A stretch of DNA of 44,863 nt from Anaerobiospirillum sp. NML120448 (GTDB lineage: Bacteria; Pseudomonadota; Gammaproteobacteria; Enterobacterales; Succinivibrionaceae). The stretch's first letter is position 1, and the number at the start of each line of letters is the position of its first letter. The stretch covers positions 1 through 44,863 of the forward strand of contig NZ_JALKIM010000029.1 of assembly GCF_023050945.1 (NCBI RefSeq), read 5' to 3'. The notes under the pieces were generated by a model that saw only the letters and a program-made list of their open reading frames with translations, did not search any database and was not told the origin of the DNA. This document shows positions 35,409 to 44,508 of the stretch, piece by piece. A program made the position numbers and the translations under genes.

Positions 35409-36272
35409 TAACTAGATAGTAATTAGTTTTAACAAAAAAAGAGCCTCATTATTATGAGGCTTTTTTTATTGTAGGTTTTTTTATAAAAGATATAGTCTCT
35501 GGTATTAGGCTTTACTTTGGTCAAAAGCTAAAAGCAGCACTCTATCTCACCTAGATAGGCCTTATTCAAACCTACCAGCATGCGTCCATATCAAATGTTG
35601 GTTTTTTCAAAGGCCACTCAATAAGTTAATACAGTCATAGCCTATATCTTAGGTACATGGTCTTTAGCCAGCTCTCTGGCACAAGCCCCGCAGGCCCTAG
35701 CCTGGCAGTCCCATGGCTCTGGCACCTGGTCCATGGCCCATGGCTCTGGTTCTGAGCTTGCTGGTCTAGCAGCATGCCTAAGCAAGCTCTTCATGGCAGT
35801 AGCCTGAGGTAGCAAGCGTCAACTTGCGGTGGCCTGTAGCACCTTGCTAGATCCTACAATGGGGCAGGGAGCGTATTGTAGTGCCATGCTTAGGCTGCTT
35901 TGCTTTCTGGGCTGGGGCAGCAACTATCTATCGTAGCCATGGTTCAAAGGTGATAGCACTAGCTTTTATGGCTTTAAGATAGATGTTACACAAAATGCAG
36001 TGGCTTGCTTATTAGTTGGGGTAGTTTATAGCATTTAGAGTTTGACTAAGATTGCCATAGTAGTGCGGTTTATTAACAAGGGATTTGATAAAACATGGTA
36101 TAATTAAGAGTTTTTTTGTCATTTAGTTGTAAATATAACTAATGATATTCGTAGGATTGTTTGCTTTTTGGTTAAACAGCATGGTGGCACTATTTTTAAG
36201 ATAAACGCTATTACAAGCGCTGGGTTAAAAATTTGTGGCTAAGGTTTATAGTTAATATTTAGGATTATGGTA
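35409..36272. other. Long spacer with GC-rich island before the DUF2802 gene
   Basis: After the cheW terminator there is 0.8 kb without a gene. At about 35640-35940 a GC-rich island is built of short words: CCATGGCTCTGG occurs twice (about 35709 and 35736), CCATGG four times, and GGCAGTAGCCTG-like pieces follow. The last 270 bp return to AT-rich sequence and should hold the promoter of the next gene. AGGA at 36261-36264 is its ribosome binding site. Confidence 0.55.
35434..35468 (+). terminator. Intrinsic terminator after cheW
   Basis: AGCCTCAT (35442-35449) pairs with ATGAGGCT (35454-35461), flanked by AAAAAAAG before and seven T after. Confidence 0.95.
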
Positions 36273-39200
36273 ATGGACATCACTAATGGCAATTTAGGCT
36301 TGCTTCCTTTTTATTTTATGGGCGGTCTAGTGGTTGTTCTATTCTTGCTTTTAGTATCTTTTATTTTAAATAATAAAAGAGCCTCTCGTATTGAGGCCGT
36401 TATGGATGAATTGCAAGAACGTTTGGTGCAATCTGAAGTTGCTTTAGCTGATGCTGGTAAGTCTTTAGATGAGTTGTTCGGTAAGCGTAGAGCTAATGGT
36501 GGTGAACTTAATATTCCTACCGATTTAGAGTCATTAACTTTCATTGATGATGAGGGCAATACTCATAATTTAAAGGAAACAATTGAGTCTTTAAAACAGC
36601 AAATCAATGATGTAGGCGCTGAACAGCACCGTTACTACCAAAGTATTATTCAAGAGCAGCAGGTTTTAGTTGAGTCTGTATCTTCTTTAAAGGATTTAAT
36701 TGCCAATATCCAAGCTGATCGTGCTAACAATGCTACAGGTGGTAATCAGGCTAATGATAATAGTGGTAGCTTTAATCAGGTCATGCCACAGACCTATGCC
36801 GATCCTCAAGAAAATGCCTATTTAGAGGCTGAACAGGCCTTTAACCAAAGCGCTAATGGTATTTTTATGCCTCCAGGGGCTGCTGCTAATATGATGGGTA
36901 GCGAGCAAAATAATAATGATGATTTAGCCTCTGATGCTTCTTTTGCTCAAACTGCCGCTGATATTGCCCAATTAGTAGCTAAAACCGATTTTAGTGCTAT
37001 CGATCCAAATAGCGCTCCTACTACTATTGGCGAGCATATGCAAAATGCTCAACGCCAGGCCATGCCACGCCCAAATCAGGCCAATATGCAAAATATGAGA
37101 GCAAATAGAGCTCCTGGCAATAACCAAGCACGTAACAACAATAATCAGGCTCCTAGCCATAACGGTCAGAGCCATGGCATGCAGAATAATAAGGCCCAAG
37201 GCTTTGTAGGTGGCCGTGACCCAATGAATCCTTTGGGTATTAATAACCAAGTTGCTAATAATAGTTTTGACCCTCAAGCAACATTTGGTAATGGAGGCTC
37301 TGATCTTGGCTCTATGAATGCTAAGGAGAATCCCACGCCAGGTTTATTACCGCCAGAGGAACAACTCATCGAATATGAGATCCCAAGCCCAAGCTCAGAA
37401 CAGATTATCAAGAATGAGCAATCCTTATCGCTAGATAATAACCAAGAGACCACTAGCTTAGTAGATGCTATTGATTTTAATGAGGTAGTATTACCGAACG
37501 TTAATATCGATCCTAATGCCATTGGCGATACTGCTGAGGTGGCTTTAGGTATGGATAGCCTAAACTCTGATAGTAATAGCAATTTAGCCCAAAAACTTGA
37601 ACATGATGGCTGGCAAGTGGCTGAAATTGAGCCAATGGCTGCCTTTGCTGATCAAGAGATTAAGGGTGCTATTGCTGATAAGGGAGCTCATGATCATCAT
37701 GAATTAAATCACGGCAAGAGCAATTCTGATGAAGATCGTTTTGATGCCTTAGAGAATTTTTCTAAGCTTTATAACCACTCTGTACAAGACGAGAACTCTG
37801 ACAAGCCTAATAACTTGTTAGAGAGTTCTTTTGGCTCTGAGCAAAGTGTTAACCAAGCTACTGGCAATACTCAATTAACCATTGATTATACCTCTAGTGA
37901 TTCTTTAGATAGCTTAGATAACCTTAAGGTGGCTGTTAACCATGATATGTCCCCAGGTGTGGCTAAGAACAATGACGCTCAGAGTAATCTTAAAGGCGAC
38001 ATGTCTGCTGCCAATGTGGACTATTTAAAGGTTCCACAAAATGCTCCTGTGGTTGATATGATTTATGATCATAACTATGTACAGCAGCAAAAAGATAAGC
38101 GCCCTAATGGTATTAGTATTGATACTTTAGATAAAGCTAAAACCTTTATTGAGGCAGGTGTATCTTTAACTGAAATTTCAGCTAAGACTGGTCTTAGTGA
38201 AGACGAGATTAAGCTTATCTACGATGTAGATGAAAATGGCAAGATTAAAGACACTACAGCTCAATTTAAGAAACAAGCTGAGGACAGTGAAGAAAGTATC
38301 TTAGACACTAATGTAGCTGACGATAAGGACAATAACGATAGTAAAAACTTATCCCATAAAGCTACTAGCAAGAAAAAGGGTGCTAAGAAAAATAATAAGA
38401 CCTCTGTAAAGCAAAGCCATGCAGTACAAGACAATAATCCATCATCAGCTTTAGATAAAGATGAGCGTATGGTTATTGAGTCTATGATGCAAGAAAAGCA
38501 TGATCCATTCTCTCAAGAGGTGGCAAAAGAGCTAACTCAAGAGTTTGATACTCAAGAGGACAAGTCAAATAGCATAACAGTACAGAGCAGTGATCCTATT
38601 CCTGCACCTGTAGGGGAAGAGCTATCAGAAGAGGAGGCTCTGGCTGCTAGTTTGTTATCACGAGAAATGCTTGAGGAAGGAAAAATACCTGAGCTTTCTC
38701 AAGAGGCCGACTTTAAGGCCGCTGTAGAGCAAAATAAACTAGAGCGTGAGCAAGCCTTAGCGCAAAGCATTGAGGAGACACAGGTAGCTGCTACTTTGGA
38801 TAATAACTTAGATGCTATTGATCGCCTTGCTAATTCTATTATTAGTGAGAATGAAAAGAATGGCTTACTAAGTACCAAAGAGCACCATAGTGAGCCTGTA
38901 TCTGATATAGACGATCCGCTTAATGTGCTAGGGGACTTTAAACATAAAAAGGGATCCTCTGTAGCAGCTTTAGCTCAAAGTATTAAAAATACCTCTGATG
39001 ACTACATGGCTGAATTAGAGCACGACATTAATGATGCCCTTAAAGATGATAGCGTAACTATTGGCTCTTCTGCGGCTGTTAAAAATAAAGCACCAGCTAA
39101 TAAGCAAAGTGCCCAAGATAATTTAACTGTTGAGCAAAGAGTGCAAGCTAATCGTAAAAAGATTAGTTCTTTAGCTAGTTCAAAAGATAATCCATCTCAG

Positions 39201-39998
39201 GCTGCTCGTGCTGCTATGCAAGCTCAAAAGAGCCGTAATTCACGCAAGAGCAAAGCCCGTGATCAAGGTGCTATTGGCGCAGTAGGATCTGCAACCTCTG
39301 AGCGCTCTTACGATGGCATGGATTTAGGTGGTACATCCTTTAGCCAAAATGCAGCAGCTAACCGAGCTCCAAATCGAGCTCAAAGCCAAGCTGTAAAAGC
39401 TAATGCTGCCAATAATGATTTAGCTATGAGAGCCGCTCTTGATAAAGGCCCACAAAGCTCAGGTCGAGGTCTGTCAGCCTTATTAGGTGCTGATATTGAT
39501 GATGATATGACCTTAGAGCAATTAACTGCTCCAAGAGCTATGGATAAGCCAATTAAGAGCAATAATTATCCTACTGTAGATGAGGCTTTAGCTCAGATTG
39601 AGAGTACACCACGTAGTGCTCCTTTATCATTAGGTGCTATTGAACAGCGTGCTACACCAGCTACCTCAAGTTTTTCGTCAGTAAGCTCGAAAAACCCTGG
39701 TATGGCTGATGTTATTGCCATGGCTCCTATGGCCCTTGGTTCCATAGAGGGTGATGTTGATGGCATGGTAGCAGGGGCTATGATAGAAGATGAGGATCCA
39801 GCTGCGCTATTAAGTCAGGTAGTTAAAGGTGGGTTCAACTCAGTAGCGCTCAGCAATGATCAACTTAATACTTTAAATGAGATTAACTCAAATGGTATTC
39901 CAAGTAACAGTGTAGCTACTGCCACCGCCCCTCAAGGCAAATCGCAACACTATGCTAATTACCAAGCACGTAATGCTTACGGCATTAAGCGTCGCTAA
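36273..39998 (+). CDS. Giant membrane-anchored DUF2802-type protein
   Basis: Role unknown. In polar flagellates a small DUF2802 protein of about 140-200 aa (one N-terminal membrane helix, a coiled coil and a helical Cys-Gly-Leu-Ser-type motif) ends the cheW operon. This protein has the same start: a membrane helix at about residues 10-33, a coiled coil at about 35-75 and another near 95-135. It also has, near residues 610-655, LDKAKTFIEAGVSLTEISAK followed by TGLSEDEIKLIYD, which matches that motif. It is 1241 aa because about 450 asparagine/glutamine-rich or acidic residues separate these parts and a further 580 low-complexity residues follow. The ATG at 36273, eight bases after AGGA, is preferred over the one at 36267. 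Family membership rests on position plus this motif. Confidence 0.68.
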   Translation: MDITNGNLGLLPFYFMGGLVVVLFLLLVSFILNNKRASRIEAVMDELQERLVQSEVALADAGKSLDELFGKRRANGGELNIPTDLESLTFIDDEGNTHNLKETIESLKQQINDVGAEQHRYYQSIIQEQQVLVESVSSLKDLIANIQADRANNATGGNQANDNSGSFNQVMPQTYADPQENAYLEAEQAFNQSANGIFMPPGAAANMMGSEQNNNDDLASDASFAQTAADIAQLVAKTDFSAIDPNSAPTTIGEHMQNAQRQAMPRPNQANMQNMRANRAPGNNQARNNNNQAPSHNGQSHGMQNNKAQGFVGGRDPMNPLGINNQVANNSFDPQATFGNGGSDLGSMNAKENPTPGLLPPEEQLIEYEIPSPSSEQIIKNEQSLSLDNNQETTSLVDAIDFNEVVLPNVNIDPNAIGDTAEVALGMDSLNSDSNSNLAQKLEHDGWQVAEIEPMAAFADQEIKGAIADKGAHDHHELNHGKSNSDEDRFDALENFSKLYNHSVQDENSDKPNNLLESSFGSEQSVNQATGNTQLTIDYTSSDSLDSLDNLKVAVNHDMSPGVAKNNDAQSNLKGDMSAANVDYLKVPQNAPVVDMIYDHNYVQQQKDKRPNGISIDTLDKAKTFIEAGVSLTEISAKTGLSEDEIKLIYDVDENGKIKDTTAQFKKQAEDSEESILDTNVADDKDNNDSKNLSHKATSKKKGAKKNNKTSVKQSHAVQDNNPSSALDKDERMVIESMMQEKHDPFSQEVAKELTQEFDTQEDKSNSITVQSSDPIPAPVGEELSEEEALAASLLSREMLEEGKIPELSQEADFKAAVEQNKLEREQALAQSIEETQVAATLDNNLDAIDRLANSIISENEKNGLLSTKEHHSEPVSDIDDPLNVLGDFKHKKGSSVAALAQSIKNTSDDYMAELEHDINDALKDDSVTIGSSAAVKNKAPANKQSAQDNLTVEQRVQANRKKISSLASSKDNPSQAARAAMQAQKSRNSRKSKARDQGAIGAVGSATSERSYDGMDLGGTSFSQNAAANRAPNRAQSQAVKANAANNDLAMRAALDKGPQSSGRGLSALLGADIDDDMTLEQLTAPRAMDKPIKSNNYPTVDEALAQIESTPRSAPLSLGAIEQRATPATSSFSSVSSKNPGMADVIAMAPMALGSIEGDVDGMVAGAMIEDEDPAALLSQVVKGGFNSVALSNDQLNTLNEINSNGIPSNSVATATAPQGKSQHYANYQARNAYGIKRR

Positions 39999-40001
39999 TT
40001 T

Positions 40002-40034
40002 AAAAGGCTACCTCAATAGGTAGCCTTTTCATTT
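40002..40034. terminator. Terminator after the DUF2802 gene
   Basis: Perfect 12-bp stem AAAAGGCTACCT (40002-40013) with its complement (40018-40029), CAAT loop, followed by CATTTTT. It begins with AAAA, so it could act on both strands. Confidence 0.9.
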
Positions 40035-40282
40035 TTGCCCCAGCTCCAACCTACGCCGCATCCTGGCTACCACCGGGCCAAGCCCTTGACATCTCTAGGC
40101 CGCAGCCTAACCACGTGCTTGCAGCCGCCTTGCCAGAGCCTAGACACACTCTAGCAGCCATCTTAAAAATACAGTACCAGTTAAGCTAACTGTTGTTGGG
40201 ATCTGGTTCTTATTTAAATTACCAAATTTTATTATGTTAAGAATGCATTTTTGATTTATCATAGCTTGTTCAATTTTTTGGT

Positions 40283-40303
40283 AGGAGGCAGGTATTGCCT
40301 CCT
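40283..40303. other. Hairpin in the spacer
   Basis: AGGAGGCA (40283-40290) pairs perfectly with TGCCTCCT (40296-40303). TTC follows, then five A, so terminator activity is uncertain. Confidence 0.5.
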
Positions 40304-40542
40304 TTCAAAAAGGAACAAATTATACATAAAATTACAAGAAGTATATTTTTCTAATTTTTAAAGAGCACAAATGGCGTATTTAAGCCATCTTTCTTATCCA
40401 GCTAAGCTGGAAGTTGGAGTTAGGTATAAGTGTATGCCAAAGTCAGTATCCTGAGGATACTATAGGTAGCTCCAAGGGTAAGAGCCTGACAGCTTCTAAG
40501 CAGGTACTTCTGAGGTTAAGGGCTATAAGGCGATAGGCATGC

Positions 40543-40575
40543 TATAGGTAGGCCTTATTAGGGCCTATACCTATA
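40543..40575. repeat. Palindrome near the end of the phosphoesterase gene
   Basis: TATAGGTA plus GGCC (40543-40554) pairs with GGCC, a TA bulge, then TACCTATA (40562-40575). It lies about 70 bases past the phosphoesterase stop codon but has no T-run. The ATAGGTAT word is shared with the palindrome at 13383. Confidence 0.55.
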
Positions 40576-40643
40576 TGAGCAGATTATTTGTAGCGTTAAT
40601 AATGAGGTGAAGATATAGCGCTAAGGATAAAGGGAGCTGTTAG

Positions 40644-42668
40644 CTATTTTTGTTGCTTTTGCAATAAATCCTTTACGGCTTTATCATCGATTTTTTCTTG
40701 AGAGTTACCCAAAGAAATAGCATATTCTGTTTGAATTTCAGCGGTAACATCTTCTGCTTGTTTCTCTTTAGCAATAAGTTCTTCAGTGCTTAAGTAGACT
40801 GACTGTTCTTTATTGGCAGCTGTTGGAACTTGCTTGCCTTGAGTGCTATTTGATTTAGGGCTAGTAATGGTAATAGCAGGCGCTGTCTTAGCATTACTGT
40901 TTTGCAATAACTCTTGATCGTGCTTATCATTTGGGCCTGGTTTTAGTACTACTAATTTAATGCCATCAGGCAAGGTAGAGGTCTTATTAGGGGCAACCAC
41001 GCATTGCTCTAATGGTTTTTCATTGTCTTCTTTATTGCTTTGAGGGCCTTCTTTTAAGATTGCAATAATACGCTCTCTTTGATCAGCACTGATATCATCT
41101 GGTAGTAGTGCTAGATTGGTAATACTCTGGTAGGTTTTACCACTTTCAGTATCCACCATAGGTAAAATTAAATTAATACCAGAAATACTACCTGTTTTAG
41201 TTTTAATTTCTCCAGATAAAGTGCCACCATAAGCGCCATCAAGATTTACTTTTGGCTCTTTTGTCTTGGCTAAATCCTGAGATTGAGTCTTTCCTTGAGC
41301 TTGAGCTTGGTTGTTACTTTGTGAGTTAGCGGTCAGCACCATAGAGCCTGCTTTAACTTGGTTTGCCAGGGCCTGAGCAGGGGGTTGGCCTTGGCCTTGT
41401 ACTTGGCCCTGAGCCATGGCCTGTGCCTTAGCTTGAGCTTGGGCCTGCTGCTTTGCTAGCAGTTCACGTTGCAAATCGGCTCTGCGGGTAATATTAATGG
41501 TGCCCTTAGTAGGTTTGGTCTTAGAGCGTAAGGTCATAACAATAAACTCATTAGGTACGCCTAAACGCATAGAGTAACCAGACCATACAGCTATACCGTT
41601 GCTAACAATTAAGTCAGTATTGTTAATACGATAGTGGCCAGACAAAAAGCCCTCATTAATTTTGGCTACCACTTGATTGAGACCTAAAATCAAACCACCA
41701 TGAGTATGGCCTGATAAAACTAAATCTACCTTTTTATCACTGTGGGCAAAATCAATAGCATATGCAGGACGGTGAGAGAGCACGATAGTAGGGGCACTAT
41801 CATCTAAAGCTTGAGCTACGCCTTTTACATCAGGCATAGGAAGTCCATAATTAGCAGCCTTAGGATCAGTAATACCACCTAAGGTTAAGAGTGTTTTATT
41901 TTTGTCATCTTGTAGTGCTACTACTTTGTTATCTAAGCTCATAATGCCGCCTTTAACAAAGTAATCATGCCATGATTGATATCCTGAGTAATACTCATGG
42001 TTACCAGTAGTCAGATAAACACCAAATTTGGCTTTTAAATTAAATAGTAATTTAGTTACCGCATCTCTCTTGTTTACTTGACCATCAATAAGATCACCTG
42101 GAAGTAAAATTAGGTCTGGATTGAGACTATTGATTTTATTAACAATGTCACCTACATAGCTAGGATCGGTAGTGGTAGTAATATGAAAGTCTGAAACCAT
42201 AATTACACGCATACCGTCTAGTCTAGGATCCAATCGCTCCATGGTGACTTGATAGTGATTAATACGAGGCTTGCTATAGGCTGTAGAAGTGCCATAGCAG
42301 GCTACAGCTAGCGCTAAGATGAGCATTAGCTGGGCATGAAAAAGGGAAAATGCTGGCAGAACAAAAGCTTTATAGGAGCGCTTAATAATTTTGGCTCCTA
42401 AATTTAATAGCGAGCGAAATACTACTAGTCCTGCTAAAGTAATGAGAGTAGTGCGAGATAAGTCTAAAACAAAGTTAAGGTTATAAGGAATATCAGGGTC
42501 AAAAGGATTGCCACCAACAATCAAGTGTAAGTAATTACGGCTAATACCTAAGATTACTAATAAAGATAGAATAGTTTTCGAGCGCCAAGAAAGCCTTAAA
42601 GGCATAATAAGCCCAAAAAGCAAAACCAGAAGAACAACGAGAGAAACAAGGTTTTGAGTGTTTGACAT
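40644..42668 (-). CDS. Membrane metallophosphoesterase with long C-terminal extension
   Basis: Calcineurin-like phosphoesterase of the YaeI/YkuE membrane type. Four or five hydrophobic helices occupy residues 5-130. The catalytic domain (about 145-385) has all metal-binding motifs in order: VSDFHI (D-x-H), LLPGDLIDG (GD), TTGNHEYYSG (GNHE), VLSHRPAYA and LSGHTHGG (GHTH). Relatives act on lipid or nucleotide-sugar phosphates at the envelope; the substrate here is unknown. Beyond residue 395 there are about 280 extra residues: a glutamine/alanine-rich repeat (about 400-465) and then a region with a hydrophobic beta-like patch near 480-540. The start is ATG at 42668 or GTG at 42677; neither has a clear ribosome binding site. 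It is downstream of anmK on the same strand after 450 bp. Confidence 0.86.
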   Translation of the reverse strand: MSNTQNLVSLVVLLVLLFGLIMPLRLSWRSKTILSLLVILGISRNYLHLIVGGNPFDPDIPYNLNFVLDLSRTTLITLAGLVVFRSLLNLGAKIIKRSYKAFVLPAFSLFHAQLMLILALAVACYGTSTAYSKPRINHYQVTMERLDPRLDGMRVIMVSDFHITTTTDPSYVGDIVNKINSLNPDLILLPGDLIDGQVNKRDAVTKLLFNLKAKFGVYLTTGNHEYYSGYQSWHDYFVKGGIMSLDNKVVALQDDKNKTLLTLGGITDPKAANYGLPMPDVKGVAQALDDSAPTIVLSHRPAYAIDFAHSDKKVDLVLSGHTHGGLILGLNQVVAKINEGFLSGHYRINNTDLIVSNGIAVWSGYSMRLGVPNEFIVMTLRSKTKPTKGTINITRRADLQRELLAKQQAQAQAKAQAMAQGQVQGQGQPPAQALANQVKAGSMVLTANSQSNNQAQAQGKTQSQDLAKTKEPKVNLDGAYGGTLSGEIKTKTGSISGINLILPMVDTESGKTYQSITNLALLPDDISADQRERIIAILKEGPQSNKEDNEKPLEQCVVAPNKTSTLPDGIKLVVLKPGPNDKHDQELLQNSNAKTAPAITITSPKSNSTQGKQVPTAANKEQSVYLSTEELIAKEKQAEDVTAEIQTEYAISLGNSQEKIDDKAVKDLLQKQQK

Positions 42669-42677
42669 AAATGGCAC

Positions 42678-43119
42678 TACTTAAATACAGCTATAAATAA
42701 GAGAGCTCATTATAATACCCCAAAATTAGCATAGACATATGGATCGCAAAAAAGCTAAAGATTAATGATCTCATACCAGCCATTAGCCATCTTAAGTGCT
42801 GCGCACCTTACTAAGCTTTAGCCCCTTTATAAGTGCTCAAAGCATTTCATGGTCTGTTTAGCTGGAAGTTTTACCAAAGCACTAATCATAGAACAAGCAA
42901 AGAGTACTTTGAGTCGATAAAAGCCCTGCAATAGCTTAATGCCTTACTATCAATAGCACGAGGCGCAATGCTTTAAAGATAGCGCACATTAGGAGAGCCT
43001 TGTTAGAGTTAAAAGAGGCCCTGTGCACTGAGGTCTTCTTAGCTGAGTAAGCCTTATGCACAGGGAAGGCGCTAGGATTAGATGCTAGCGTGGGTGGGGC
43101 TGTAGAGCGTATGCAGCGC
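42678..43119. other. Spacer between anmK and the phosphoesterase gene
   Basis: No gene is seen. It contains part of the GC-rich island that also forms the anmK 3' end (from about 43060). The open frame at 42936-43175 is made of this island and overlaps anmK, so I treat it as fortuitous. No intrinsic terminator with a T-run follows anmK. Confidence 0.55.
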
Positions 43120-43200
43120 TTAAGTGCGGGCGCTAGTACAAGCGCAAGCGCTGGTGCCAGAGCAGGCTCTGGCACTGGTGCTAGAGCGAGTGCGGGCGTA
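43085..43200. repeat. GC-rich low-complexity island in the anmK 3' end
   Basis: Short words (GCGCTAG, GCGCAAG, TGGTGCCAG, GTGCGGGCG) are repeated imperfectly. GTGCCAGAGC (43154-43163) and GCTCTGGCAC (43166-43175) form a perfect 10-bp palindrome with a two-base centre. The same type of sequence encodes the Ser-Ala/Gly-Ala runs of the DnaC-like protein at about 11960-12270. Confidence 0.65.
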
Positions 43201-44400
43201 AAAGCCTGATGGAGCTGGGCAAATACAGCCTAAAATGGATGGGCGAGAGGCATGGGTGCTGTTATGCAAAGGCAAACAATGAGCATGAACAGTACAATAG
43301 GCAAAATAAGCAAAAGCTTGAGCCTCTAAAAACTTTGCATCAATGCCAAAATCAGAACATTGGGCAATAGTTAAATTAAGCTTAGCCTCATGAGCTAATA
43401 GAGCCATTCTTTCTAGTAAATAGCTGTTAAAGGCACCGCCACCACAAGCGACAATTTCAATATCTTTGCATAAGGTACTTTCATGGTCTTGGTAAACTTT
43501 AGCTATAGCATCGATCACTGTTTTAGCTGTTAGCTCGGTAAGAGTAGCTAAAATGTCACAGAGATTAGCTTGAGTTAAATTAGTCAGATCATACTGACTT
43601 AAGTAGTCAGAGATAAAATTACTATTAAAGAGCTCTCGGCCTGTAGATTTTGGATAAGGCTGAGTAAAGTAAGGATGAGAGAGTAGTTTAGTCAGTGCCT
43701 GATGGTTAACTTGTCCTTGACGAGCTAAATTACCATCTTTATCAAAGCTGATATTTAGGTAGGTACGGCAGATATAATCAATTAAAGTATTGGCAGGGCC
43801 TGTGTCAAAAGCACTAATTAAAGCGCCTTGAGCTCCTAATACAGTGATATTAGCAATGCCTCCTAAATTTAGAACCACTCTAGTTTTATTGGCACTGGCA
43901 AAAACCATCTGATGAAAAGCTTGAGCAAGCGGTGCTCCTTGTCCACCATTAGCAATATCAGCTGCTCTAAAGTTAACAATAGCATCAATATCGGTGCTGT
44001 TGGCTAATAAAGGGCCATTATCAATTTGGAGGCTAAAGGCATCTTGAGGCTGGTGACAAATCGTTTGACCATGAGCTCCAATAGCGCAAATATCTTGAGC
44101 TTGATAATGGCTCTGGGCTAATAATTGTTTAACCGCAAGAGCTTCTTTAGTTGCGACTACATTAGCTCCAAGACCTAAACTATAAACATTATCATGAGCG
44201 CTATGAGGCTGACATAAACCATTTAACAATAGTTTTTCCTCAGTAGTCCAATCACAGGAGGTAGTAGCTAAAGTTTTAAACTTTAAGCAACCTTGTTCAT
44301 CAGCCTTGATAGACATAAGAACGCCATCTAAGCCATCAATGCTAGTTCCTGACATAAGACCAATAAACAATTGTTCTACATCCTGGTGCTCATCATTCAT
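43120..44400 (-). CDS. anmK: Anhydro-N-acetylmuramic acid kinase AnmK
   Basis: Converts anhydro-MurNAc from cell-wall turnover to MurNAc 6-phosphate with ATP. Motifs are FIGLMSGTSIDGLDGVLM (residues 12-29), IGAHGQTICHQP, ADIANGGQGAPLAQAFHQ (the aspartate before GGQGAPL matches the family), RVVLNLGGIANITVLG, FDTGPANTLIDY and VACGGGAFNSYLLERM. The usual DFR upstream of GGQGAPL reads NFR here. The family's C-terminal block (PSILGCICPA, about residues 383-392) is where E. coli AnmK (369 aa) ends; this 426-aa protein continues about 34 residues, rich in alanine, serine, threonine, arginine and cysteine, encoded by a GC-rich repeat island. GGAG lies nine bases before the ATG. Confidence 0.93.
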   Translation of the reverse strand: MNDEHQDVEQLFIGLMSGTSIDGLDGVLMSIKADEQGCLKFKTLATTSCDWTTEEKLLLNGLCQPHSAHDNVYSLGLGANVVATKEALAVKQLLAQSHYQAQDICAIGAHGQTICHQPQDAFSLQIDNGPLLANSTDIDAIVNFRAADIANGGQGAPLAQAFHQMVFASANKTRVVLNLGGIANITVLGAQGALISAFDTGPANTLIDYICRTYLNISFDKDGNLARQGQVNHQALTKLLSHPYFTQPYPKSTGRELFNSNFISDYLSQYDLTNLTQANLCDILATLTELTAKTVIDAIAKVYQDHESTLCKDIEIVACGGGAFNSYLLERMALLAHEAKLNLTIAQCSDFGIDAKFLEAQAFAYFAYCTVHAHCLPLHNSTHASRPSILGCICPAPSGFYARTRSSTSARACSGTSACACTSART

Positions 44401-44508
44401 GATTACTTTCTCCAGCCTAATTTACTTATGGATGCCCTTTAGGCATTTTAAAACTTAAACAAAAAATAATGAGATCTTAGCCTAAGAGCTTTAACAAATA
44501 GGCGTAAT

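Larger units (their letters stand above)
39999..40643. other. Spacer between convergent DUF2802 and phosphoesterase genes
   Basis: It holds a terminator at 40002-40029, a GC-rich stretch at about 40035-40150, a hairpin AGGAGGCA/TGCCTCCT at 40283-40303, and a palindrome at 40543-40575. No gene is supported. TATAGGTAG occurs repeatedly between 40455 and 40575. Confidence 0.55.

Noticed and set aside
42936-43175. 79-codon minus-strand frame overlapping the anmK end
   Set aside because: Begins in the repeat island in a different frame and shows no similarity or binding site.
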